In this document: positions 1 to 11,841 of the stretch, piece by piece | Numbering within the stretch: position 1 is the stretch's first letter | How the letters are laid out: every line of letters begins with the position of its first letter | NCBI GenBank assembly: GCA_015501075.1 | Contig: JADNYJ010000174.1 | Coordinates: 1 to 64,000, forward strand | Length of the DNA: 64,000 nucleotides | Direction of reading: 5' to 3' | DNA from: Gymnopilus junonius | Taxonomy: Eukaryota; Basidiomycota; Agaricomycetes; Agaricales; Galerinaceae | Notes under the pieces: model-generated | What the model saw: only the letters and a program-made list of their open reading frames with translations | Told to the model about the DNA's origin: nothing | Databases searched by the model: none | Translations under genes and position numbers: made by a program

Positions 1-904
1 GAAGTGTCCGAATTTCTGGCATTTCAAGCACCTCATTGGCTCCTTCTTTATCTTCTGTACCTGGACCCACTTGTTGCATATTCTGAGCCCCCTAGCTATC
101 GCTCTGTTCACTGACTGATGTCTGTGAATGTCAGTATCATGTGCACAGTTTTCTGCCCTGGCAACCTCCTGGCAATCGGCTTAGCCCAATGTATAGCCAT
201 CAGTTCCTTTCTGAGCAGGTCATTTGCATCCTGTACTTCTTCCAAGTGCTGTTTGTCCTCTGGGTCTATTTGGAGTGGGACATTGAAGGCGATCAAGTTG
301 AATACTCACATTTTGAGTTGGATTTGCGGTCCCAGTGCATCACATAGCCATTTTGTGTTCCCTTGAGCTCAGCCATTCTGCTCTGCTATCTGATTCCATT
401 TCAATGAGAAGCCCTCGTTTCTCTGCCTCATTGTCGACCTAGCCTTGCAGCCTTCCCCCCAGCTCCCCTAGCTTCTTGTTGATGACATGTCCTTAATCTC
501 CCTCTCTGACTTCTTGCCCAGCTCGATTCCCTTCCAATGCCTTCTAACATGATTTGCCAAATCCAGATCCCTTCCCTTGCTGCTACTCTTGGGTTGCATG
601 CTGGAACTGTGCTCATGACAGCTCTGCTATAGCTCATCATTCCATTGACTTGTTGTGGGATGTCCTGGCTCTGGATCTTTTTCCCTAGTTCCTGTATGAT
701 TTTATCTGCTTCTGCTTGAACTGCTCCATCCTCCATGATATCCTTGATCCTGCTGTTGATCCTCTCATCTATCTTCTGTTTGAAGTCTTCCGTTATGTTC
801 TCCCAGTCGCTGGCATGCTCATTGATTTGCGAGATGAGGTTTTCTCACACAATCTGGTTGGTTTCCTCTTGCCCGGTCCTCTAATAGAAAGGCTATGCTT
901 CTGA
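1..904 (-). pseudogene. Decayed gag-like ORF of a non-LTR (LINE/Tad-like) retrotransposon
   Basis: Read on the minus strand, the first 75 bases encode a CCHC-type zinc-knuckle start (RCLKCQKFGHF) that runs off the window edge. Upstream of it (higher coordinates), 108-296 gives a segment with the pattern DPEDKQHLEEVQDAN...PGQKTVHMILTF, and 428-736 gives SYSRAVMSTVPACNPRVAAR. This order matches the nucleic-acid-binding gag ORF that precedes the reverse transcriptase in agaricomycete non-LTR elements. Stops and frame changes separate the pieces, so it is not functional here. The RT ORF would lie to the left, outside the window. The element class comes from motif memory, not from alignment. Confidence 0.55.
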
Positions 905-3900
905 CAGTGTTCATGATGAGCCTCGACACTCCCTGCATTTTGGAATCTGGTGTAAACTGTGTACTAGCATGTCAGTGGAGAGTGGCCTGTCAGATGGTAC
1001 CATCAGCAGCTGCTGTTCTAGAAACTTCTTTCCCTGTCATCCTGTCTTAATCTCTTGTAAGCTTTCTGGTGCACCTACTGCCCTTACTTCATAATCGGTT
1101 CATCATTGACATTCATGGCAGCCTGAGCTGCTTTGGTGGCATGTTGTGCCTTCACCCTTTTCTAATATCTTGCTTCTAATGGATTATTCTGGTCTTAGAG
1201 CAGCGAATCGATGTAGCTTCCTATCTACTTGAATCCACTATTACGCCTTGAGTCTCCTGAGGGCTCTGTGGGAGCATGGGAAAGTAACTGCAAGATGGTG
1301 GTAGCAGATCAAGAGCATCACATACCTATATACTTTGGAATGGTAAATAAACTGATGGAAAATCTGGGTGATCTTTCCAGCATAGTTCACACTGCATGTA
1401 TCGCATATGAATAATCCCCAGGCCATTGGGGTCCCAAACCCCTCTGGGACAGCTAAGAGAACACTATTACTAGGGAGCAATGGGCATGTCAGGGTCAGGA
1501 GGACAGATGTTCATAGTGAATGCACTTCAAGTTGCTACAAGTGACATTCGTGAATGATGTCGACTGGTGGAACAAAAGAATGCGCAGTCGCATTGGGTGT
1601 TCTGGTGTAGATTGTGCAGGCCTTTTGTTGGCCAAAGGATGTGTCGAGTCAAGTATGCGTAAAACTACCTCTGGTCCTGAGCAAACATCTCGGTTCAACA
1701 AATCGAAAGAAATTTGAAAGGACTGTCTTTGACAAGAGAGTCCATTTGGGGATTCCTCTCAAGAAAGCCAATTCATCTCGGATTCTAGCTGTTACTCTTG
1801 ATTATGATGGATCTCAGCTGAGTTTTACTGGCAGATGCTGGGCCTGGAGCTCCACTAGAGTAAAGAACAGACCCTAAAGGCAGGGCTTCAGTAAGTCTTA
1901 CTCTACAAATGGAGAGACTTACGTCTCCATGGATCAGGATGGAGAAAGAAGAACAATGTCAAGAAAACAACTCGACAAGGTGGTAAGGTACCTTGACATT
2001 TAACTTTTGGTCATCAGATAAAGCTACGGAATACATGGGAGAAATCCTTCACTTTGAGAGCACTTGATACGAAACCGAATTGAAATCTGTATCAATGCAG
2101 CTCGATTATGCTCATATTTCAAGTAATCAGATTTTTGACTATTTGAATGAAAAGTCTGACACTCAGCACTCAATCATCCAGTCAAAAGCTTTGATGAACG
2201 AGAATAGGACAAAAACCACCTTCTCAGTCTTCCAAAATTATGTGAAATTGTGAATGTGATTGCACACCCTGACATGGATAATGACGAAGCGATCTCCAAG
2301 GTTTTGATCATGTAACTCTATACTATGATGCCCCTCACATGGTTAGCCAAGCATTGCACTAAATATCTAGTAACTAATCCTACATTTTATGCTCCAATGA
2401 CCCGGTTGCCTTTATATTGTTTTTCACACATGTCCACGACCTGAGCCAGTTGTTCTATTAGTATCATGGACTAGCTACTCACTGCCATTATTTCCCGTCA
2501 TTCTTTCATGTCCTCTTGAACCTCTACTTGTGGTATTCTTCATATCGGAAACATCGTGGCAGTAGTAGCCTGTTTTTGACCTCCTGAAAATTTATTTAAA
2601 GGAACATACATCATCGGAAGATGGTCTGTCAAGATAGCCATAGTGTGTGAATAAGATAGCTTTTCCCCAAATGATCCAGTCTATGCATTGTGAGTAAAAA
2701 GCACAATTGTGCCCCATGAAGGCAGATGTCCTCATTTGCACTTCATACAATCCTAGGTCATTGATAGCCCAGAAACTGACAGCCTGAAAGGTTTGCCTTG
2801 TGCCAAGGTGCCCCGGACCCAGGTTATGACTCATCTGGACCTGTAAGCCAAATTTGGTTTTTCTTTTTCCATTTCGAGTGAGGCTCCGGAGGGTGTACAG
2901 CCACTCTGGAACATACTCAGGGTCACTTGAGAATAACAAAACAATATAGCCACTAATCCTTAGGGTTATTTAGGATAGCATACAAGTAGAATGAGTAATC
3001 AAGAACGGGGGTAGCATTATTCTTACTACCTCCATTCATATTTAGATGGTGTGAGAAATTTCATGGAGAATTCTTGATGACTCCGAGAAGAATGGGACAA
3101 TGTCAGGCACCAGACTTCATAATTAAAACAGGGCAAGTGTTGATTTTTCCAACTGTATATCATCTCCCAAATAAAACTGAAAGTAGAAAGACCTATCAGA
3201 GGAATCTGGGCTACCATTTACATCTTCACAAGAGTACTATTGTTACCAGCTTTGATAATATCAGATGCCCTTTCTGCAAGGAGGTAAACAGAACCTTGCA
3301 TGTGACAACTTGGAATAAATGGCTGGACAAATGTCATCAATATGTTCTTGATTGGAAGTTCCTTGGGCAAGGATCACTCATGAAGACAGATGCATCAACA
3401 ACGTGAAGACCCATCCATTCCTTTTACAGTTAGATTTGAGCTGATGACTCCTGTTTTTGCAGTGGATGCTGACATTGCAGCGGTACTGACAGGATGGAAG
3501 GTACTAATGCCAATGCTTCAAATATAAGCTTCAATCATTGCCAACTGCTGAAAGGACCAACAACATAAGTACCCCATGGAGGAGGAGTGATGAACTGATT
3601 CACATACAGTAAAAATGTCAAATTCAGTTGTCATAAACTGAGGATAGTGAGAGGCATCTGTAATGGGTTACTGCTGTTCAGCTTTATTGTGCCACCTGAA
3701 AATTTATTAGCCTTCATTCAAAAAAGAACAAAGCAACCATAATTTTACATGAAGTAGGACTAACAACTATGGTGACGATCGTCAGGAAGGCTTTGCCCAA
3801 AGATGGAAAGGGAACTCCTGGATTGAACCATGAGCACTTCCTTGGTTTTGGTAAAAGGATTATGGAGCCACGAGCATCACTACTCACAGGTGAATATCAT

Positions 3901-5579
3901 TTCATAGTGAGCTGAATTAGGACCAGCTGCCGGGTCCATTGGGGAACTCATTCTAATTGCTGCATTGTATTATATATTTTCGAGTCTATGGTTTCATTAA
4001 ATCCTAGGAGGCTGATTGATACCTCGCCTGTTGTGCCATGAGTAGAAGCAAGGACTTGGGCCGAGGTACCATGTTTATCTACAGGAGGAATGAGTGCTTC
4101 ATGCTGCACTGTACAGTTTATTTTATTCCTGGAAGCAACCGGATGTGTTTACCTTCTGCACATACTGCCTCATGTTTGCCCATTTCCATCCAGAATCTCC
4201 AGAAATGGATCCCCGTCCTCACTTGAGTAAAATTGAGGAAATAGGAAGTCTAGCCCAACAATAAAGGTAAGTATTCATGGAGAAAGACCCTAGGACCAGC
4301 CTAGATGCACTAGTACTGCTTGATCCACCTAGAACCCATCCTCGATTATACTGTAGCACCCTGTTGGTTAGACTGACTTGTGTTCCAGTCAAGGTGTTCT
4401 AGTCCAAGGGTGTTTCCTTGAATAAAAATTGATAGCAACAAATGCAAACTGACCTGGAGACAGCGTAGGCACGAGGTATGAAATGTGAATCAGAATTATC
4501 TCTGCATCAGAAGTGGGAGAAGAGTCAACAAAAGAATCCACAGCGTACCTGAGGCCAGCTTCGATGACAAGAACTAAGATGAATTCTCAGTGAGTCTATT
4601 AGCAATGATGAAACTGGCAGTTCCAGCTGGGTGAAAATGAGGAAAAAAGTAAAAGTCCAGGGAAAGTGGCATGGAAGACTACCTCCAACCAACAATCACA
4701 TAATCAAATGTTGTAGTATTCAGCTGCGAAGGTTTAGTCAGAATGACACTTAAGGAAGGAATAATGATGAGAAATGCAAGTATTTGGCTCAACAACACCA
4801 AGCTGAAGGAGTGCACAGTGAAGATAGCCAACAACTGCACAGAGAGTTAGAAATTTATGAGAAGCCTTGTTCGTTTCATGGGTCAGCTACTAGAAAGAAA
4901 ACTCAGGCAAAAGCTTCGTCGAACATCAAAGATATCTGAGTGGTCAATCACCCAATTGATATTCATGATAAAGAGACATATGGCTCAGCCAACCAGGTTG
5001 AAAGATCCCTTTGTTTAAGTCATGAGCACAATGGAACAAGATTACAAGTCAGTAATTTAAATTGAGGAGAAGGGCCCAGATCCCTGACAAAGCAGCATAG
5101 TTATCAATAACGTGAGAGTGAGACGTTACGATGCTTTTATGTAAGTAAAACATCATTCTTTTAGAGGACATTCTTGTAATGCTCTGTGATCCCACAGCAT
5201 CTCAACATGTCTACAATCAGGACAATGGCGTGCTTGTTCGGCTTGGTCCGGCTCTGCAGTCAAGCTGATGGCATGCTTGTCCAGCTTTATCTGGCATATT
5301 CTTCTGCCATGTTGTCTTTTTCTTCAACAAACTATTGGTTCTTGTCATGGCAGTATTCTGTGTTTGTTGTTAAATTTCACTGCTGTGAAACTTATTTTGT
5401 ATGTATAAATATTAATAGGCTTGTTTGGTGGAAATATCTTTTTGTAAGATGGCTGTGAATGGAGCCCTAGTGTAAGGTGGTTATATTTAGATTCAGATTA
5501 TTTTTAAATGCTGCATCTTGTCCACTGATATAAGCAGCATCCCTCCACCACTTATATAATATAATAAGTTACAAGGGCT
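905..5579. other. AT-rich, gene-free, probably repeat-derived stretch
   Basis: About 4.7 kb with only short, unrelated open frames and frequent stops on both strands. Short coding-like fragments occur near 1720-2010, 2590-2940 and 3074-3406, the last with CPFCKEVNRTLHVTTWNKW. None can be joined into a recognisable protein. I read it as old transposon debris continuing from the gag remnant, but cannot name the families. Confidence 0.4.
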
Positions 5580-5587
5580 GCTGGACC
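5580..5587. repeat. Left 8-bp target-site duplication (GCTGGACC)
   Basis: The octamer GCTGGACC directly precedes the left TIR and recurs directly after the right TIR at 6176-6183. Confidence 0.8.
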
Positions 5588-6175
5588 TAGTGTTTGAAAG
5601 TCCAGTCTGGTCCAGTTTTTGGGTGCCCAAGGACCCTAACCGAGACTGAGACCAGTTAGTTAAAATTAGAAATGTCTAAATAACTGGACCGGACTGCAAC
5701 TAACTGGTCTTGATCGGTCTTGTGCAGTTATTTGCAGTTATATAACTGGTTTTAACTGGTTACAGTTATGACCAGTTTTTTTGGCATAAATAATTGTCTT
5801 GTAGTGTAAACTAAATGAATCACAATTTTTACAGTCAAAGTGAGCCCAAGAACATCACAAACAGTTGAGAAATGATAAAATTAGAGCAGATTCAATGATT
5901 TTTGCAAGTATTGCTATAACTTTCTTGACTCTCAACCGAATTTTACCTTTTTTGGGTTGTTCAAAAGCTATAATATGTGGATATAATGGTGCAAAATTTC
6001 AGAATTTTATGACAAGTTTAAGTGGTTACAAAAATTATAAAATCCAGACTAACTGCTAACCAGATGGACTGCGGTTTACAGTTACAATGGTTAGTATATT
6101 TTGCAGTTAGCATTGGTTAAAGTCTGGTTTGGTCTTGGTTAATTTCCAGTTAATTAACTGGACTTCCAAACACTA
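5588..6175. mobile_element. Non-autonomous hAT-type element (MITE), 588 bp
   Basis: The left end TAGTGTTTGAAAGTCCAGT and the reverse complement of the right end TAGTGTTTGGAAGTCCAGT match at 18 of 19 positions. The element is flanked by exact 8-bp duplications GCTGGACC. A terminal TAGTG and an 8-bp duplication are hallmarks of the hAT superfamily. The interior repeats AACTGG/CCAGTT motifs near both ends, like hAT subterminal transposase-binding sites. It encodes no transposase; the 64-codon frame at 5865-6059 resembles nothing known. The near-perfect TIRs and exact duplication point to a fairly recent insertion. Confidence 0.85.
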
Positions 6176-6183
6176 GCTGGACC
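6176..6183. repeat. Right 8-bp target-site duplication (GCTGGACC)
   Basis: Exact copy of 5580-5587, directly abutting the right TIR of the hAT-type MITE. Confidence 0.8.
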
Positions 6184-7843
6184 CTTACCTTTTCCCAGAG
6201 ACCCGAAAAAAAGAAGGCGAGGGGATTCGGATTGAGAATATCGACACGATTCCCGGTGAAACTGGAGTACTTTGACAGGTCCAGAAAATATACATGTGCT
6301 CTTCGCATGCCTTCTGCACTGATGGCAGGACAAAAATGCTGACTTGACGGAAACCCCATTCCTGGCAAATTACTCTGTGAAATTTGAAAATAACAGAAAC
6401 CTTTCATACCGTAAATATATTCTTCAGCCTTTCAACCGCGCCAGTGAAGTGAGCATATACATCATAAGGATTGAACATTATACTTAAACGTAACACAGTT
6501 GACACAAGTCGAGAACGCCGTCGTTAGGGACAGGCCCTAACCTGTATTCGGGGAAGAGGCTTACATGTGTTGTCATTTGAGATAGCAAGTTGCAGATAGA
6601 AGTGCAGGATGAAGCAGGATGGGGGGAACAAAGAAGTTTAAAACTTTAGCACTGTTCAGAGTCAAGTTCAAACTTGGTTCAAACTTCAAACTTTTACTTC
6701 ATACGTTTGGACTGGTTAATCAATATCACGTGGTTCGCTAATTTGGGGTGAACGCGACGCCGACGCGTCTCTATACTCAAGACAATGGATAATCTCTTCC
6801 ATCAAAATCTGTCACGGTACACAGCAGTCGCCGAAGAATACGGATTCAAGTTTGTCTAAGACCTTGTGTGAGTCCGTCGCGATTGTTGTAGACAGCGTGG
6901 GGCACCTTTGGCAGGCTCCGCGTCCAATTATAAGTACCTCCCATCCCTCCCATCAATTAGACAAGGCCATTCTGAAGTATTGCCAGTGCATGACAAATTT
7001 TAAGGCCCTTGGCAGAGGCGGGGCGATTGCCATGTTTCCATGACTTCTGGGACTTGCGCGGTGCATGGAGCAGCCTATTTACTCATGGGTATTCCAGAAT
7101 TTGACTGGTATATTGGTGTAATGCCATCGTAGATTAGGACCTCTTTTTGCCTGCCGTTGTGCTTAAACCTTGATGGCCTCTTTGCTATATATGCTGCTGT
7201 CCCATTCCAGGTCAATCACTAAATCATGCCACGGACAATGGGAAAAATGGGTTTAACGGTAAACATGAACGGACCACGAATGTCGAACAACCACAGCTTT
7301 TCTTTGACCGACGGCAAGACGCGAGTGATAGGAGATGAGTGGTCCTGGATTACAAGCCCACAGAACCAGACTCGGACAAATCTGACCCATCTGTTGCCCA
7401 TCTGCACACGATACGAGGCTGTTATGGCAGATTAATTTATCAAGTCGTTTCTTGGCTAGGATTCCTCAGCTATCCAGAGTCCAGAGGGAAAATTCTTTCC
7501 ATTAATCAATCCTGGTTTGTTGTCTCGATCACGATGAGTTCGACGGATATGGCAGTTTTTCCACTGCTTTCCACTGCAAAAGGTCCACGATGATAGGCAC
7601 AAGTAAGAAGGGGAATAAAACAGCGCTCGCGACAAGATAATCCTCCGCCTATCACTTTCATTGCTTATTAGGTCTATTTGGATTGTCTGATTCCAATACC
7701 TCTGACGTCCAAACGGATCTAGACCCGTGGAGGATGATCAATCTAGGTGTTCTAAAGAGAGAGGCGTGTTTTGGATGGCGTTCAGAGCATATCATGAGGG
7801 CAAGGAAAAGGACAGTAGCAGGTGACGGCATTCAAAAAAATTT
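6184..7843. other. Intergenic, no gene recognised
   Basis: Several overlapping frames of 60-85 codons occur on both strands, but none shows a recognisable domain or consistent intron structure. The right end contains the 3' flank of the minus-strand ALG11 gene. Confidence 0.4.
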
Positions 7844-9831
7844 TCAGCTAGACGCTAGATACGTTCGCCAACCGCTCTGATTCCATCCCCTTTCGAACTC
7901 TTCTTCTGAGAAACGTTGCACTGCCCATGCCCGTGCCCTCCAGCGCATAGCTGCCTCCTCTTCGGGAGAGAGAGACAAAACGGTCTGAAAAGCATTCGCA
8001 AATTCTTGTCTCGTAAGAGCGTGGAAACCTGAAGTTGGATCAGGGATCGAATCTCGGGTAGATAAAAATTGTCCACACCTGTCGGTTCTCCGTTAAACGG
8101 TACAATGATGTCTTTTAGCGGACCTCCTGACGCATGTGCAACGGGGATTACCCCAGCGGCCTATTCCAAACCGTAAATGGTTACAGAAAGTGGAACAAGG
8201 CCCCGCCTTACCATAAACTCAACTACATTGATACCAAAATGTTCATCCACCATCGTACTAAGGCCGATGCTAGCTCTCGATAGCCACTCCAGGACAACGG
8301 AGTACGGAGCATTGACCACAAATTGGACGTGTGGCTGTGACCATATTAGAGTGGTCGGTAATTATAGTTCTGTTAGCACTCACTTCGATCTCGAGGTTTC
8401 TGGCGAGGTCGCGGAGTTCAAGGACACGACGTGCGTCGCCTTCATTACGGCTTCCACCGACAAGAACAAGCTGGACATGGTCTCCGCCCTCCCGTGCGTA
8501 CTCCGGGTGGGATTTCAGGAGGTCATGAAAAGCAAGTAATTGTGCCTGATGATCCTTTTCTGGCCTTAATTGAAGTCAGCATAAGCACGCCTATATTTTG
8601 GGGTTGCTGCACTCACCGGAATTGAGCGACGCTCAAAATGACACGTTTCCTAGGCGTGAGAGGGAACTTCGCCATTTCTCGAGTATCGCAAGGCGGATAT
8701 ACTATCCTTGCGCTCACGGGCGCGTTTTGTAGTGTAAATAGTTTGATGACAACTTGTGGCGGAAACAAGTGAATTAGATCCAGCAAATCATCAGAATAGC
8801 GAAGAATGGAGTCGACGTGGTTCTTCGTCCAAGAAGAATTGACCATGAGGAAGTTGGCGGTCCGGAGGGACAATGCATAGTAATACATAAAGAAACGGTA
8901 ATATCTGCATTTGAGTAATGAGTCATTCCAAATCACTAAGCTATAACTCTAGGACCTACAAGAGCTTGGCACGACTAAGGATCTCAGAGGAAGAAATTGC
9001 ACCAGTGTTCGTGTGCCACCTTTGCCGAGATTTCACCCTGGCTAACATGTCCGTGCTGATGGTGGGATAATGGACATACGCGCCAATTGGCACATGGCCT
9101 AAATGAGAAACAACATGAAAAGTGAACGCGTAACCCATAGTATCTAACCATTTTCGATTAGACTTCGGCTTAGGACACCGTCAGCAAAGATCTGACCAAT
9201 GTATAAGTCCGGTACGAGCTTTGACATCGCTTCCCAAGCAAGATACATAGACCCAATGCTTTGACCTACAAGGGTAAATCGAGGCCACGTCGAATCTTCC
9301 ACCAAATACCGAGACTGCAGATAGACGAAATGGACCAATCGAGGATCCAAAGATATGTCAAATCGCGCCTTTGGGGTGGCACGGCCTCTCAGTCAATAAA
9401 ATAACCCATGACGCTATAAGGGAAGGTAGCTCACTTTCACTTTGGAAAGGATTTCGTCTTTTGTAGCATCCGTGTCGCCGCTATAAATAATACTGATAAT
9501 ATCGGAGTCTGTACGTTGCATTGCAGCAATCGCCGTCCACAGGACACGTTCTCCGCCGCCTCCGGCATTACTGGATACTTAGTGGTAGAATCAGACAACG
9601 CGTAACAACCTCCAAAGCGCATACTCACCAGTATGGATGAAAAAATCCCACTATCCGTTTGTCGATATCAGTCGCATAGCCCAGCTCAATGAGTAAGGCT
9701 CTTCGCCGCGCGCGATTTGAAGACAGAAGATGGCGACTTAAAAAACGTAGAGCAAGCCACACAAACGCAGAAGGCAGCAATAACAAAAAGGATACCAGGA
9801 AGATAGGAAGAGCAGAGACAATGCTCGTCAT
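7844..9831 (-). CDS. ALG11: ALG11, GDP-Man:Man3GlcNAc2-PP-Dol alpha-1,2-mannosyltransferase
   Basis: Adds the fourth and fifth mannoses to the dolichol-linked N-glycan precursor on the cytosolic face of the ER. Nine exons join exactly: 9831-9629, 9570-9435, 9368-9197, 9143-8960, 8904-8617, 8564-8384, 8334-8212, 8160-8079, 8028-7844. This gives 517 codons without a frame break. An N-terminal hydrophobic anchor is followed by the glycine-rich donor-site motif [15 protein letters not shown] (split by intron 1), then [88 protein letters not shown] and [13 protein letters not shown]. These are the successive signatures of the GT4-family ALG11. Length is close to the human protein. An in-frame ATG at 9906 would add 25 residues; I chose 9831 because it directly precedes the membrane segment. 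Confidence 0.95.
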
Positions 9832-10607
9832 CGTCAGATGGAAACGTGTTATTACCGTGACCGCGGCGTGCACTGCAGTGCTTATCACGCACGTGAATTG
9901 TGACACGGGTATAGCTGTGACACTGACTCAAGTTGCTGAACCACCCATTTCTTTGGATTGTCTTCGGATTGCAATACTCTTGGATCTTTTCAAATGCCTC
10001 CAGCAAACTCATTATATACCTGAACATTACTATGACATATGTATCAAGCACCGCAAAACGCTGTCATTGACCGGATCTGAAGATAAGGGTACGATTAGCA
10101 GCCCGAGCGCCTTTGCCAAAGCGCTCATGCGATGCTCGATCCGAAAATCCGGCAATCCTATTAGGATCCTATTTCAGTACGATCCTATCTTGGATAAGCA
10201 ACCCCGTAGGATTCGTCTTCGGAAAAGTGGACAGTGCGGCTTCTCTGAAGATCCTTGTCGCCGAAGCCATCGTTGAACTGATATTATAGACCAAGGTGCA
10301 TGGTGTCCTTTGAATTAGGTTTTTCAAATAAGATTTCCCTCTCGGTTCCGAGTACATTGTGAATCCTGAATTAGTGAAATCTGGATTCCGGTGCTTATTT
10401 GCGCAGATCGCCTCGAAGATCCTATCCAGTTGCCTCCACAGCGTTATATAAACCGTCTAGGTCCTTCGCTTGGCCCCTCCATCTCCTTACCATCTTGCAT
10501 ATCTACCCTTTCCTTTCTCTTTGCGGAGAGTACACAGCACTCTTCTTCGCCTTCAACATATCTTGTACTCGAATCCCTCAATACTGACGCCCCGTATTCC
10601 CGCGAAG
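9832..10607. other. Divergent promoter region between ALG11 and a membrane-protein gene
   Basis: About 780 bp between the oppositely oriented starts. A 195-codon plus-strand frame (9689-10276) overlaps ALG11 exon 1 antisense and shows no domain. A short minus-strand frame near 10171-10269 (MASATRIFREAALSTF) resembles a mitochondrial presequence, but I could not extend it through an intron. Confidence 0.4.
10444..10452 (+). promoter_or_regulatory. TATA-like box upstream of the membrane-protein gene
   Basis: The sequence TTATATAAA lies about 160 bp before the ATG at 10608, in a pyrimidine-rich leader. The same decamer GCGTTATATA occurs before the proteasome gene at 63001. Position and sequence only; no transcription start is known. 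Confidence 0.35.
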
Positions 10608-11145
10608 ATGGCATTCGTCTCCCCATATACATCCTTTATTATCTCACTCTTCTTTGTTCTACTCCCGATCTCATGCCTTGCCAATAACATTGAAGCTTCC
10701 CCCTTACTCCGCCGTGGGAGCGGCAGCGAGACTGCTCTCAGCCCTGCAGTCATGGAGGTCATAGTCATTGGTCTAGGTGAGTTACATTGCCATTGACACT
10801 GTCTACCGTCTGCTCATGTCTTCATGCATTCCTCAAGCTTTATCTGCGTCCAGCCTTTTGGCTTTCCACCTGTATAAAAGGTATAAGCCGACAAATCCAG
10901 TCTTGCCTCTGTACACTGCGCCTGCCCCAAGATTTTATGCCCGCAAAGCTATTCGGATCAGGGGCAACTACCGAGGCTGGGGACCTGCTCGGGAATCGTT
11001 TCCGATGTCTTCCCCTAGTCGTGTGTCGGCATCGCCAGGAGAGGGTGTAGGCATAGTTTCGATCCGTTCTATGCCAACTGCCCATTTTAAAACCAAAGTT
11101 GCCTTCCCTGCTGTAGGCACCCCTCCTGATAAGGCACGTACTTGA
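10608..11145 (+). CDS. Predicted small secretory-pathway membrane protein, unknown function
   Basis: Two exons (10608-10776 and 10838-11145) flank a 61-nt intron with GTGAG...CAAG boundaries and give 158 codons. The N-terminus (MAFVSPYTSFIISLFFVLL) looks like a signal peptide. A second hydrophobic stretch spans the splice junction (VMEVIVIGL joined to ALSASSLLAFHL) and ends in a basic patch KRYK, as in a single-pass anchor. The remaining ~90 residues are Ser/Pro/Arg-rich and probably disordered. I recognise no family. Support is an exact spliced frame, a TATA-like element upstream and membrane topology; an orphan or false gene remains possible. Confidence 0.5.
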
Positions 11146-11841
11146 TGCTGCCCAGCGTCCGGATACATAGAGCCAGCTGCTTTTTTTCTTTCCTTCATGA
11201 TTTTGTTCTGCCTCGACTTCTCATACATCGCTTTCACTTTTGCTTTCCTCGCTTTCTTTCTTTCTCTTACCGCAAATCTTTGACAAACACCTAGCCCATC
11301 TAGTGCTGAGCGTATTAGAAGCCCATTCCCCACAACTGGTTTGCTGCCGCCTGCGCCATTCAGGCGCAAATGTTGGAGGTTCGTTTTATCCTCAAATTCA
11401 GATATTCATCCAGCAGCCGTGGTGTCACTCATCCGCACCATCAAATCATTTCGTCATATTTCCCCCATCCTTCTAGAGAGCAATGTTTGAACACTAATTT
11501 TCCAAGGCCCAAGTGTAATTTTATACTGTAGTTTATTGTGTCACTCCGTATCTATCCCCTCATTCTTTCTAGGCCGTTCTCTCTTTAACGTTCATTGTTA
11601 CCTCCTACCCGTAGATATACACGGTCTTTACCTGATACATATTCAATTCTAGTCTATTCCTTTGCACTGCATGAGTGCAGCAATTGAGCGTGACATGATA
11701 GATGTCACACGACGAAGCAAAATTCAGAAGCATTAGCACCTCTTCATTAATCCTCTCTGCCCAATACTCAGCACAGCAACTGCGCCAACAGGAGATAACT
11801 CCTGACATTCTACGCATTCTTATTTTAGGTTCATACTGAGA

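Noticed and set aside
5865..6059. 64-codon ORF inside the hAT-type MITE
   Set aside because: AT-rich chance frame with no transposase motif, in an element far too short to be autonomous.
9689..10276. 195-codon plus-strand ORF antisense to ALG11 exon 1
   Set aside because: It overlaps a confidently spliced conserved gene, has no domain, and its composition follows the complementary strand.
10169..10357. Short minus-strand ORF with mitochondrial-presequence look (MASATRIFREAAL)
   Set aside because: No splice donor continues it into a recognisable protein, and it lies in the ALG11 leader region.
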